Source of the DNA: Tamarix chinensis
Taxonomy: Eukaryota > Streptophyta > Magnoliopsida > Caryophyllales > Tamaricaceae
Direction of reading: 5' to 3'
Assembly: GCA_030549775.1 (NCBI GenBank)
Contig: CM060181.1
Location: 32,958,753 to 33,022,752, forward strand
DNA length: 64,000 nt
The notes beneath the pieces were generated by a model that searched no databases, was not told the origin of the DNA, and was given only the letters and a program-made list of their open reading frames with translations. Shown here piece by piece: positions 25,123 through 34,487 of the stretch. Numbering within the stretch: the stretch's first letter is position 1; each line of letters begins with the position of its first letter. A program made the position numbers and the translations under genes.

Positions 25123-25450
25123 GACCGATCCACCGGCATAATAGTGGCAGGGAATATTTCCCTCGCGACCGATCCACCGACTAAAATAGTGGCAGGGCAT
25201 GCGCCCTCACGACCGATCTACCGAGAATAATAGTGGGGGATCCCGAGCTCAACAAAATCAAACCCTACAGTTGCTAAGACATGGGAAATACACTAATTAC
25301 TTACAGTGGAACACCGTACGAGAAGGGGCCAGACCGATCCACCGGCTATAATAGTGGCAGGGTATGTTACCCTCGCGACCGATCCACCAGCTAAAATAGT
25401 GGCAGGGCATGTACCCTCGCGACCGATCCACCGGCTAAAATAGTGGGGTT
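25123..25450 (+). repeat. Six hairpin units in two triplets
   Basis: Units beginning GACCGATCCACCGG start at 25123, 25167 and 25211, and again at 25332, 25377 and 25421, so the period is 44-45. Each has CCAC...GTGG arms around an AT-rich loop. The first two units of each triplet add a second possible stem, AGGG...CCCT. The last unit of each triplet ends in a longer G run. About 90 bases separate the triplets, including CTTACAGTGG. Relics of the same units occur in the LTRs at 37.2-37.5 kb and 10.6-10.85 kb. Confidence 0.75.
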
Positions 25451-25660
25451 CCCGTAATCGTATGGACTTGATAAAGAGTATGGTGTGAAAATATTTCGAT
25501 AAAGGATTAATGAAGTAATTAATCTAAACTATATTGGATCTTGGCATTTTCACCCGATCGTTCATTGCTTTTATGTTATTGTGTTAGTGATTATGCCCTG
25601 TTATTGTTATGTATGATTTATGTGCTTATGTGTTGGCCTTAGTGCTCGGTTACCTTATTC

Positions 25661-25675
25661 AGTACGTAGCGTACT
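25661..25675. repeat. LTR palindrome AGTACG-TAG-CGTACT
   Basis: A perfect 6-bp inverted repeat around TAG, preceded by GGTTACCTTATTC and followed by GATCACCC. A second inverted repeat ATGAG-TGCTG-CTCAT follows. The LTRs at 11.0, 43.0 and 44.6 kb have counterparts. Confidence 0.75.
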
Positions 25676-26188
25676 GATCACCCTTTTCATGAGTGCTGCT
25701 CATTCCCACGAGTAGTATGCCCTTCTGACTTTATGTAGGTGGGCGAGATATCCGGTGGGGCTGAGTGTTGAGCATGTGTGGCTCAAAGTTCGAGAGAGTT
25801 GTGGCCATATTTCAGTCATTATGTAACCTCTATTGCTCCTTGTTATTCCTTTTGTTTTGGATTTTTCGAAATTAAATATTAATGTTTGTAGCTATTACTC
25901 ATTTCAAGGAGTTTTGATTTCGCACTTTGATTTCTATCTTATTATTGATTCATGATTCTTTGCGCGTACTCTGATTTGTAATGAATGATCTTTCGAGTTC
26001 TTTTATGAACAGTTGGTTTGAGTTTATTGTAAATCTTTCCTTTAGCCTTAGCACTTGGTAATGAATCGGTCGGAGAGAACCGGTCTGGTACTAAGTGTGG
26101 CGGTAACATTCCCAGAATTCACAAGTTTTAAGTATTTCTATTGTAATTACTTCCGCTAAAATAAAGTAGTGAATTTTGGGGTGTTACA

Positions 26189-26193
26189 CAGTG
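26189..26193. repeat. Target-site duplication, right copy (CAGTG)
   Basis: Partner of CAGTA at 21253-21257; one mismatch. Confidence 0.6.
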
Positions 26194-27400
26194 GACCAAG
26201 ACTCCTACAGAAGTTTCCATATGTTCAGTGTCTCATCTTCTAGAACCAAAGCTAGCATTTCTGAGCTATTGGAACTAGAGAAAGCATTGACTGCCTTGTT
26301 TTCATTCCCCTTCTTATATTGGATCTCAAAATCAAATCCTATAAGCTTGTCTAGGATACCTTATTGTGCAGTTGTTGTGATTTTCTGTTCCAACAAATAT
26401 TTAATGCTCTTTTGGTCCGTCTTAATGATGAAATGTATATTAATCAAATAAGGACCCCATTGTTTTACAACATACATGACTGCTATTAACTCCCTCACAT
26501 GTACTGACTTGGCCTAATTCAATGGGCTTAGAGCCTTGCTGATATAAGCAATAGGATGTAGTTCCTACATAAGAACTACACCAATGCCTCCAAAGGATGC
26601 ATTTGTTTCAACTACAAATGTCTTATTAAAATCGGTTAATGTAAGTATAGGGGTAGAACATAAAACATCCTTTAGCTTGTTAAAAGCTAGTTAGGCACCA
26701 GACCCCTAGCTAAACTAATTTTTCTTTAATAAATATGTTAGTGGCATGATAATGGTGTCATAATTCTTTAAAAATCTCTTATAATATTCCACCAGCCCCA
26801 AAAACCCCCTTAGTTGTTTGAGAGTTTTTGGTTTGGGCCAATTATACACACTTATTACCTTTGATGGATCGATTGCTACCCCATCTACAGAAATGATGTG
26901 GCCAAGTATTCCACCTATAATGAAGCAAAGGAGCAATTCCTTTTCTTAAGGTATAGAAGATTAGCTTGCAACATCTGGAAGATTGACCTTAAATGCTAAA
27001 GGTTAGATTCTACATCAGGGCTATTAACCAAGATATCATCAAAGAAAACTAGCACAAATCACCTTAAATATGGTCGGAACACCTAATTCATCAATGTTTG
27101 GAAGGATGCAGGGGCATTTGTGAGGCCAAACTGCACCACTAGGAACTCATAATGCCCCTCATAAATTTTGAATGCAGTCTTATATACATCTTCCTTGTAC
27201 ATTCTCACTTGAGGGAAGCCAGATCTCAAGTCCAATTTAGAAAAGAAACCAGCACCTCCTAGTTCATCTAAAAGATCATCCAATAGGGGTATAGGGAACT
27301 TATCCTTAGAATTATAACTATTTAAATCTTTGTAATCCACACAAAGCCTCCAGTTCCATCTTTTTTTCCCACCAACACCACAAGAGAGGCATATAAGCTA
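26194..27400 (-). pseudogene. Gypsy reverse transcriptase and RNase H, broken
   Basis: Minus strand. The RT core at 27083-27340 starts MDYKDLN and holds [11 protein letters not shown] and [12 protein letters not shown] frameshift follows. The catalytic box at about 27020-27050 reads FFDD in place of the usual Y-x-DD. The RT end at 26715-26936 has LGHIIS, WPKPKTLKQLRGFLGL and YYKRFL. The RNase H start near 26585-26640 reads FVVETNASFGGIG, where the family has TDAS, so a catalytic Asp appears lost. The solo LTR follows at 26188. Confidence 0.8.
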
Positions 27401-27679
27401 GCACTATGTTGTATGACACCCTTCTCTATCATTTTCCTTACTAACTGTTCTATGATATTATCTGCAATGTCGGGTATCTATAAGGTCTTTTCAAAACATG
27501 GGTGATATTAGCAATCAAAGGAATTTTGTGATAAAACATACCCCTACTAGGTGGCAATTTAGTAGGCTCTTTAAATAAGGAAGAATATTCATCAAGTAAC
27601 CCATTAAGGAAATCAATTGGCTAGTTGTTACCTACCATAGAGAGTAGTGAAGGGCATGCCTCCGTATCCTTTTTATGTG

Positions 27680-28930
27680 TCCTGCTATCCTAAATTAATG
27701 ATAGATGCCCCATTATTGTATTGCTTTTGACAAACCTTTGCCTTCGACTTTATTCTATTTAGAAGTGGTAGATCCCTTGAGTACATGTTTTTCCCATTAA
27801 ATTTAAATTCCATTCGAAGTTGTTGAAAGCCCAACAGGATTAGACCTAGTGTAGTCAGCCATTGAATCCCTAAAACCATGTCACAAAATCCCAATGGAAG
27901 CACCATGCAATCAGTTGTAAAAAGAGTATTATGCATGTGCCAAGATAATTTCGTACAAATAGATGAAACTTGTAGCTTATTATCGTTTTCCACAGAGATT
28001 GCCATAAGTTTTATAGGCTCCATTTTCTCGCCCAAGAGTTTATTCATTTGTACTTGCACAAAATTGTGTGCACTACAACTATCAATCAAGATTTGCATAG
28101 ACTTCTTCCCATGGTGGTCTACTACCCTCATAGTTTGGAAATGAGGGGGTCCATCTATGGCACTCATCTATATGGGAGGTCCTTAGTTTCATTAGTTTCT
28201 TCATTCATCCTGATCTTTTCCCTTGATTCATCTTCAACCTCAACTTTATATAACTGAGCCCTTTTATGTTTGAACTAGTGACCTAAAGTAAATGGTTCAT
28301 CACAAAAGAAACATAGGCCCTTAGCTTTTCTTTCATCCAATTCCACTTGAGCATACTTTTTATAGGACCAGTCAAGTAGATTAGGAGTAGTGTTTTTAAT
28401 TTTATGGGCTCCATTTTCCAGATCAAGAGTTTAATCATTTGCACATCCACAAAATTGTGTGTACTGCCACTATCAATCAAGATTTGTAGATATTTCTTCC
28501 CATGGTGGTATGTTACCCTAATAGTCTGGAAATGAGGGGATTCATTTATGGCACTCATCGGTATGTGAGGGCCTTGAGTTTCATCAATTTCTTCATTCAT
28601 CCTAATCTCTTCACCTGATTCATTCTCAACCTTGATTGCATATAATTGAGTCCTTTTATGTTTGAATAGGTGCCCTAGAGTAAATAGTTCATCACAAAAG
28701 AAACATAGGCCCTTATCTCTTCTTTCATCTAGTTTTGCTTAAGTATACTTCTTATAAGGTCAGTCAAGCAAATTAGGAGTAGTGTTTCTAGTGAGGGTAA
28801 GGGCATGCTTCTTGTGTACTTCCAAAAGTGGAGGTAAGTTCTATGGTTGAGTGGTTGGTTTGGGGATGCACATAAATTGCATGGATTGAAGGGACCTTCC
28901 TCGCTTATGTTGTTAGATAGACTCAACTAA
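27680..28930 (-). pseudogene. Gypsy gag 3' end and aspartic protease, with internal duplication
   Basis: Minus strand. Protease-like segments read ILIDSGSTHNF in the 28283-28600 copy and ILIDSCSAHNF in the 27685-28167 copy. The D-S/T-G triad is intact in the first and changed to DSC in the second. Upstream is a Cys/His-rich gag segment (CFFCDEPF type, around 28300 and 28695). A 391-392 bp direct duplication explains why the protease start appears twice. Several stops interrupt all frames. Confidence 0.7.
28011..28798. repeat. Direct tandem duplication, period about 392 bp, in gypsy gag/protease
   Basis: CACAAAAGAAACATAGGCCC at 28301 recurs at 28693. TTATAGGCTCC at 28011 matches TTATGGGCTCC at 28402. 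Sequence between these anchors matches throughout with substitutions. Extent is approximate: copy A about 28011-28401, copy B about 28402-28798. Confidence 0.85.
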
Positions 28931-28981
28931 CTTAGCTAATCAAGTAGTAGATTATATAGTTTTTGAATTAAACATTTTGAC

Positions 28982-29620
28982 TTACATTTGGATATCTATG
29001 TTTAATCTAGTAAGAAAGCAACTTATCTGATATTCATCTATCAATTTTACTTGAGTGAAAACGACCTCAAACATGTCTGCATACTCATTTATACTAGTAG
29101 TATGCCTTAAGGACATCAATTCAAACATGGGATCTTCATAAATAGGACAAAACCTCTCATCAACAGCCGCAACATACTCCTCCCATGGTAGAGTTTCTCT
29201 ATCGATTATGCCTCTCATCATGGAGTGATGCCATAGAAGGGTCTTCCCTTCAATATAAGTTGCCGTCAAATTCACCTTAGCCTCCTCCTTAGTATTATCC
29301 AAAGAAAATAAATGCTTACATCTATATAGCCGTTCCTTTACATTTTCACCATTAAATTTTGGAAAATCTACTCTAGTTAATCTATTCATGAATGAAGAGT
29401 TGAAACTGGTATTACCTCCTCATCGATACCCTCGGTTTTCCCCATCCATGAAATATCTTACTCCCACCATTTTGACTAGTAGTCTATCAGTGAGATCTAG
29501 GATCATATCCCATAGAGCAGCTATAGAGTTATCCATCTTGGTATTTGATTCGTCTATGCAGCGATTCATGGATTCCTCTAACTCTCTGATTTGAGTTTGC
29601 TGGTGTGTGTTATTTGCCAT
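28982..29620 (-). pseudogene. Gypsy gag (Retrotrans_gag domain), frameshifted
   Basis: Minus strand. The probable start is the ATG at 29618-29620, just inside the primer-binding site, beginning MANNTHQQ, with a coiled-coil-like N terminus. After a frame change near 29390-29420, the segment at 28982-29389 reads VDFPKFNGENVKERLYRCKH, LTATYIEGKTLLWH and MSLRHTTSINEYADMF. This is the plant Retrotrans_gag pattern. The protein is not intact. Confidence 0.8.
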
Positions 29621-29629
29621 ATTTGGATG

Positions 29630-29642
29630 GGTTTGATACCAA
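29630..29642 (-). other. Primer-binding site (initiator Met tRNA type)
   Basis: On the minus strand, TTGGTATCAAACC directly follows the LTR end. It matches the common plant PBS TGGTATCAGAGC at most positions. Confidence 0.7.
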
Positions 29643-30007
29643 TGATACAAGATAGAATCAACAAATGTTATGGAGTACTTAACATGATCAACCAACAAAT
29701 GTAGAAGGGTTAATTGGATGTTAATACTACAGGGAATTTAGGAAGAAGAAGGAGGAGAGTCGAAATAGAGATAAGTGCAGGAGAAGACGAAGTGTGTATT
29801 ATATATCATATCATTCATCTCCTTCTTTGACTACATATATATATATACATATATATAGATATATAGTGGTTGATGCTCTCGACGCTTGGTCCAATGCATG
29901 GCTAGCTATTACTTAACATAATCATAGATTACATGACAACTAATTATTCAAATAATAGAAATGCCAACTAGAAAATATGGAAATAGAAATGGAAATGATT
30001 GGTATCA
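29643..30007 (-). repeat. Right LTR (5' LTR) of the minus-strand gypsy element
   Basis: On the plus strand it runs from TGATACAAGATAG to GATTGGTATCA, 365 bp. Its partner is 19487-19840. It contains an extra (AT)n-rich stretch near 29838-29870 that the partner lacks. Confidence 0.85.
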
Positions 30008-31280
30008 AATGAGCATCTATATTATATTACTAATTGTCAAATTTAGAAATTAGAAAATAAGTTCATCATCTTCTTCTAGATTTAAAGTAATGATAATAAT
30101 AATATAATTATTTTTAATTTTAGTAGCAATAATTATATTATTATTTTTAAAATTAGTCGTAGTAGTTGTAGTAGTAATAAGATTGTTATTCTTGTACTAG
30201 TGTGAATAACAATCATATTGTTTTTGTTAATATTGAAGGGCTCATTTTAAATTTTCCTATATAACTTTATGATCATTAATTGCAAAGCATCCAATATGCT
30301 TATTTTCTCAAGCATTAAATTCTCTCAGACTTTTATGCTCAAAGTTAAACCATATTATCTAGAGTGCTCTAATTTATTATACTTCTCACTTACCATTCTT
30401 ACACTTTCATGTCTTGTAAAAAAATTAATACTAAGAGGTGGTGTATCTTTAGCATTCCTAGAGAGGTCATTAGATTTATAGACTCATAAATATATAGAGG
30501 AGAATTAGGGTAAGTTCTAAATCATGATAGTCATTGAGATTTTAGTCTCATAAATAACGAGAATAGTGGTCATTAATATGCACAAATTGAGTTTCAAGTT
30601 TAAAAAGGGAGATATTTTGGTAGTGAATGTTGAATAACCTATCTTGGGTTCACTTGAACCACTCTAAATCTTATATGCAATTTTTTTAATATTTCGATTT
30701 AGTTCATTCAATCCTATTCACCCATCTAGAGTTCTTTCACACAACATCATGCTTAGAATTTAAGACAATCATACACAAAAAATGATGAATAACTTGTAAT
30801 CATACAGTCACCAAGCCACATATTAAAGTGAGTTTGGTTTACCTTAGCAGGCAAAACCTTCTAGCAATATAATAAAATTCTAGCTTGATGTTGCCACATC
30901 CCAAACTTCTTGATTTCCTAGATAAAATCAAGAAATGTAATAAATAAAACTCTTAAAAACCATCATAAAACATTAAGAAATAGAGGAAAGAAAATGAAGG
31001 TATTTCTCAACATCGATCCAAATTTTGAAAAGGCTAAGAAGAGGATATTCAAGATTTATTTTAGTTATTTCCAGCCTTTAACTCTTCTTAGTTTAGAGAA
31101 AAAAATAATAAATATAATAATGTTAATGTAGGAACATCTAACTCGTCTTCTAATGAATTTTAGGAGTTACCATACTTAGATATGGAACCCATAATTCTTG
31201 AAACCCATCCCTAAGACCTTAAATAAACTAATAATTTTTTTAAAGTAATTCTTGTAGGTATTTTATATTAATGGTAGCAT
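30008..31280. other. AT-rich intergenic sequence, nothing recognised
   Basis: No domain-bearing frame, LTR terminus or RNA gene could be supported. The short open frame at 30269-30481 has no recognisable similarity. Confidence 0.45.
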
Positions 31281-31299
31281 GTGAAGCAACCGAAAGTAT

Positions 31300-31760
31300 T
31301 CACCTATGAAAATGGTTATTATATGTTTCACTTTTAGGATTAAGAGGATTGTGAAAGCATCTTATGACAACTATATTCATTCTTCATTGGTAAATTGATG
31401 TTATCAAAGAGGTGGCATGAATATTTTATCTTTAACCCTAAAAATTTTTAGTTTGTGCATCCATGGGGTGAAACTACTTGGGTTATTGTTGCATCCGTGG
31501 TCAGTATCAATGATAAAAAAAATATTACAAGTTGTTTAGGAAAAATTTTTGGCATGGATAATATGACTACTTGAAGGGAACAAATATCATATACTAGGGG
31601 TGTTGATTGAGATGGATATGCTTAGGGCTTTTCCTAACTTCATTGTGTTGAAATTGTTAAATAGGGAGCCATTAAAAAGGGTAATCTATGAATGGAAGCC
31701 TAAATATTATCATCTTACTCACCAATGTCACTTAAATAATTGAGGTGACATAGTGAAAAA
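31300..31760 (+). pseudogene. Remnant of LINE ORF1-like protein (DUF4283/zf-CCHC_4 type)
   Basis: An open stretch from about 31582 to a TGA at 31741 reads VLIEMDMLRAFPNFIV then VIYEWKPKYYHLTHQCHLN. Plant LINE ORF1 proteins carry a V-E-x-D patch followed by YEWKP and a CCHC-type zinc knuckle. The spacing fits and one knuckle Cys/His pair is visible. The upstream part (31300-31580) is too decayed to read. This is a weak but specific match by eye. Confidence 0.45.
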
Positions 31761-33000
31761 AAAATTAGCAATGAAAGATTGGGTGATGGTGGTGGTATCT
31801 ACTTTAGCCTAAGTACTTGTTAATCGGGATGGTGGTAGTGGTGGTAGTTTTAGTAGTATATCAGGCCATGATGTTATAGCTACTACACCAAAACTTGCAT
31901 AAAACTACAATATTTCCTAAGCTAAGCATGTTATATGTCCATGGATGAGAGTAGTTGAGTGTAGAAAAGTGGTCCAATAGGAGTATGTACTCACTCTTGA
32001 TATTCATTTATCATGATTATAGGATATTCGAATGTGAGGGGGTTGAATGGACCTAAATAAGAAAAGGAAGTGAGAGGTTGGATTAAGGAGAATAAGCTTA
32101 GTATAGTAATAATAAAAGAGATATGAATAAAGAAGAAAAATGTTAATAAAGTACATGCAAATTTATTCCATGATTGGTAATAGGTAAACAACTATTCTTA
32201 ACACCACAATGGTTGTATGTGGATAGGGTGGCAGAGTTCCTCTGGTAATTTGGAAGTAATTATTTTTAAGTTTATCCTAAGCTAGTTAAGTATACTAATA
32301 ACGTAGGTAGATCCATTAAAGTGTAATTATTTTTGAACTTTGGAGAAGTGTATGTACCATGATGCATTTTGGTAGTGATAAATAAATACATTACTTTATA
32401 AAAAAAAATATGAAAGAATGAATGAAAATGTATGATTGGAAGTATCCTAACAATAGAAGAAAATACATCATTGTAGTCTACACTAGGTATCTAGTAAAAC
32501 CCATGTGCAACTAAACAAACCTTGTAACTATGTGTCTCTACCCTTGGGGTTCTACTTTAAACTTGTAAATCTATGTGCTATCCACAATCTTCTTTTTCCT
32601 TGATGGTTTAACAAGTTATCATGTTTGATTTTCCTAAAGTAATTATGTCATTTCCTCCATAACAATACACCACTTAGTATAACTAGAACTAGCGAGCAAT
32701 GGATTTTTAGTAAGACTATTTTTTACACATCAATAACACTCTCTATGCTAGAAAAATCATAATAAACTAATTTCTCTCAGTCATATGTAATAGGAGTCTT
32801 CACATTTCTTCATGCTTTGCATAGATTAATGCCACTTTTGCTCCACCAATAGCATGGATCCCTCTACCATAGTGTAACCTCTTGTAAATTAAACCTATAA
32901 TGTGCGAAGATTCATATGCTTGATGGTGATTTGTTGGCATTTGATATTGTTTTGGAAATATATTTTAGATTTAATTTGAAAGCTATTTGGAAAAAGTTAG
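31761..33000. other. Intergenic sequence, nothing recognised
   Basis: It contains GGTGGT-rich bits near 31780-31850 but no supported gene. Repeat-derived sequence is likely. Confidence 0.4.
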
Positions 33001-34487
33001 AAAATAAGGAATAAAATTATTTTTTGATTGCATTAGTTGATGGCTTGCATGAATTGGTCGACTAGTATGTCATTTAAATTTAGTTTTTGGCCTAGGGTAA
33101 CTATTTGACTAATTTTGGGAAACCAATCAACTGGTGAAACTAGTTAATGGGTACACCAAACTAATTAGCTGGTTTACCTAACTTTTGAGATTTTTGAATA
33201 CAATTTTAAATGAGAAAAATTCTTCTAATAATCTTAAATATTGTAATTAACCTTCAAATATATTCTAAATCATCTTTGATGATTTTTGGACATTAATACA
33301 AGATTTTTGCCTACCTCAAATGGATTTGGGGACTAGAATTGACAAAAAAATTAGATCATGACTTCACACCTTTGTCTCTTTTTTTTTCTCTCTATTTTGC
33401 ATGTTGAATGGACAATTTTTGTTTTTAAAAATCCTTGTAATATCTAATGCTTGTTTCCTGCACCTTTTTTGTTCATTTTTCGTTCTCTACTCCCATTTTC
33501 TAAATTTTTTTACCCTGAGATATTTTAGCCATCACCATTTGAGCCATGGGTGAATTCAACCCCAATTCAATGAGAAATCCACCTAAAAATACCCGAATTC
33601 AAGTGGGAGAATTAGGTTTATGCGTTTTATACCGCTTCCCCTTCTTTTCCATCAAATTAAAGGTTTATTATCAACCCTATCCTCTCCTTTTCCTTATTTT
33701 CTCTCAACCATTGAGTGTCACTATTTTTCACTCATTTGTGCCTTCATCAATTTCTCCTTTGTGTTCTCTACTTTTGACATTCTGCACCTCTTCTAATCCT
33801 TTCTCTCACTCTTTCTTATTTTACTCATACACAAGATAGGGTGAGATTTAGGAAAAAGATTGAGGATTGAATTTATTTTCCTTGGTGTTCACTTTAGTGA
33901 GGTTGGATCTTCTAATTTTCCCAACCTCTTTTTTTATATGATTTTTAGGAGGTTTTTCTGAGTTTTATTTTTTTTAAAGAAGTTTAAGGTTTAGACATTT
34001 TTAGCTAATGATTTTCCTTAGTGTATATTGCTAAGCCTCACTTAAGGTAAGTTATTATTGCCTTGTGATTTAGAGTGAATGAAAATGTGGGTTATTGGAA
34101 GTTTGGAATTTAGATTTTCATATGCTTACATGATAATAGTGGTGTTGTGGTGAATCATGACTTGAATTGTGTTATTATGAGAAAATATGAGTTATATGCA
34201 TATGTCTTTATGATTATTCAAAAATATAACATGATTTGGTGGCAGAGCATGATAAATCTTAGTTTTCGCAAATGTCAAATGATATGTATATGATATGGTT
34301 GGTACTTGAGACCAAAAATCGTGTATGAAATTACTTGTGCAAACTATTTTTCACAAACTAATCAGTTGATTTGGTAGAACCAATTGAATGTTCTCTATGG
34401 TATTATTTTGTTTGGTATTGGCTTTAACCCATTGATTAGTTTAGTCAAATCGATCAATAGGTTTTTATAACAATTCTTCACTCAAAC
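33001..34487 (+). mobile_element. Outer LTR-like sequence, left part (host of the nested solo LTR)
   Basis: Short GACTAGT/ACTGGTT-type motifs recur at 33050-33175 and again just left of 34488. Similar motifs occur at 63380-63480. A pyrimidine-rich stretch (33620-33800) follows, as in the other long LTRs. The right part resumes at 43477 and ends at 45066. The start was not located. Confidence 0.35.

Larger units (their letters stand above)
21258..26188 (+). mobile_element. Long solo LTR (about 4.9 kb) inserted in the gypsy element
   Basis: Ends are TGAAATGCCCCAAAA and TTTTGGGGTGTTACA, nearly mirror images over 15 bases. It starts TG, ends CA, and is flanked by CAGTA/CAGTG. Gypsy coding sequence resumes on both sides, so it is an insertion. 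Internal layout: AT-rich start; pyrimidine-rich block (21690-22020); A/T-rich microsatellites (22840-23280); degenerate 30-bp repeats (23870-24370); two triplets of hairpin units (25123-25239 and 25332-25450); palindrome AGTACGTAGCGTACT (25661-25675). No retroviral protein domain lies inside. The open frames around 21664-22267 are shadows of the low-complexity, GC-richer stretch. I read it as a solo LTR of a long-LTR Ty3/gypsy family; the clade is not determined. Confidence 0.75.
19487..30007 (-). mobile_element. Decayed Ty3/gypsy retrotransposon (chromovirus-like), interrupted by a solo LTR
   Basis: Two LTRs of about 360 bp bound a minus-strand gag-protease-RT-RNase H-integrase order, which is the Ty3/gypsy order. 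Next to the 5' LTR (29630-29642, minus strand) is a primer-binding site close to TGGTATCAGAGC, complementary to initiator Met tRNA. Without the 4.9-kb inserted LTR at 21258-26188 the element is about 5.6 kb. That size, the short LTRs and the C-terminal chromodomain-like segment suggest a Reina-type chromovirus (inference). Frameshifts, stops and changed catalytic residues make it inactive. The flanking 5-mers AGTAA and AATGA match poorly, so no target-site duplication is claimed. Confidence 0.85.

Noticed and set aside
25123..25450. CRISPR-like array of spaced direct repeats
   Set aside because: The units are joined head to tail with no unique spacers, and this is plant nuclear repeat DNA.
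19482..30012. Target-site duplication for the gypsy element
   Set aside because: The flanks AGTAA and AATGA agree at only three of five positions, no better than chance allows.
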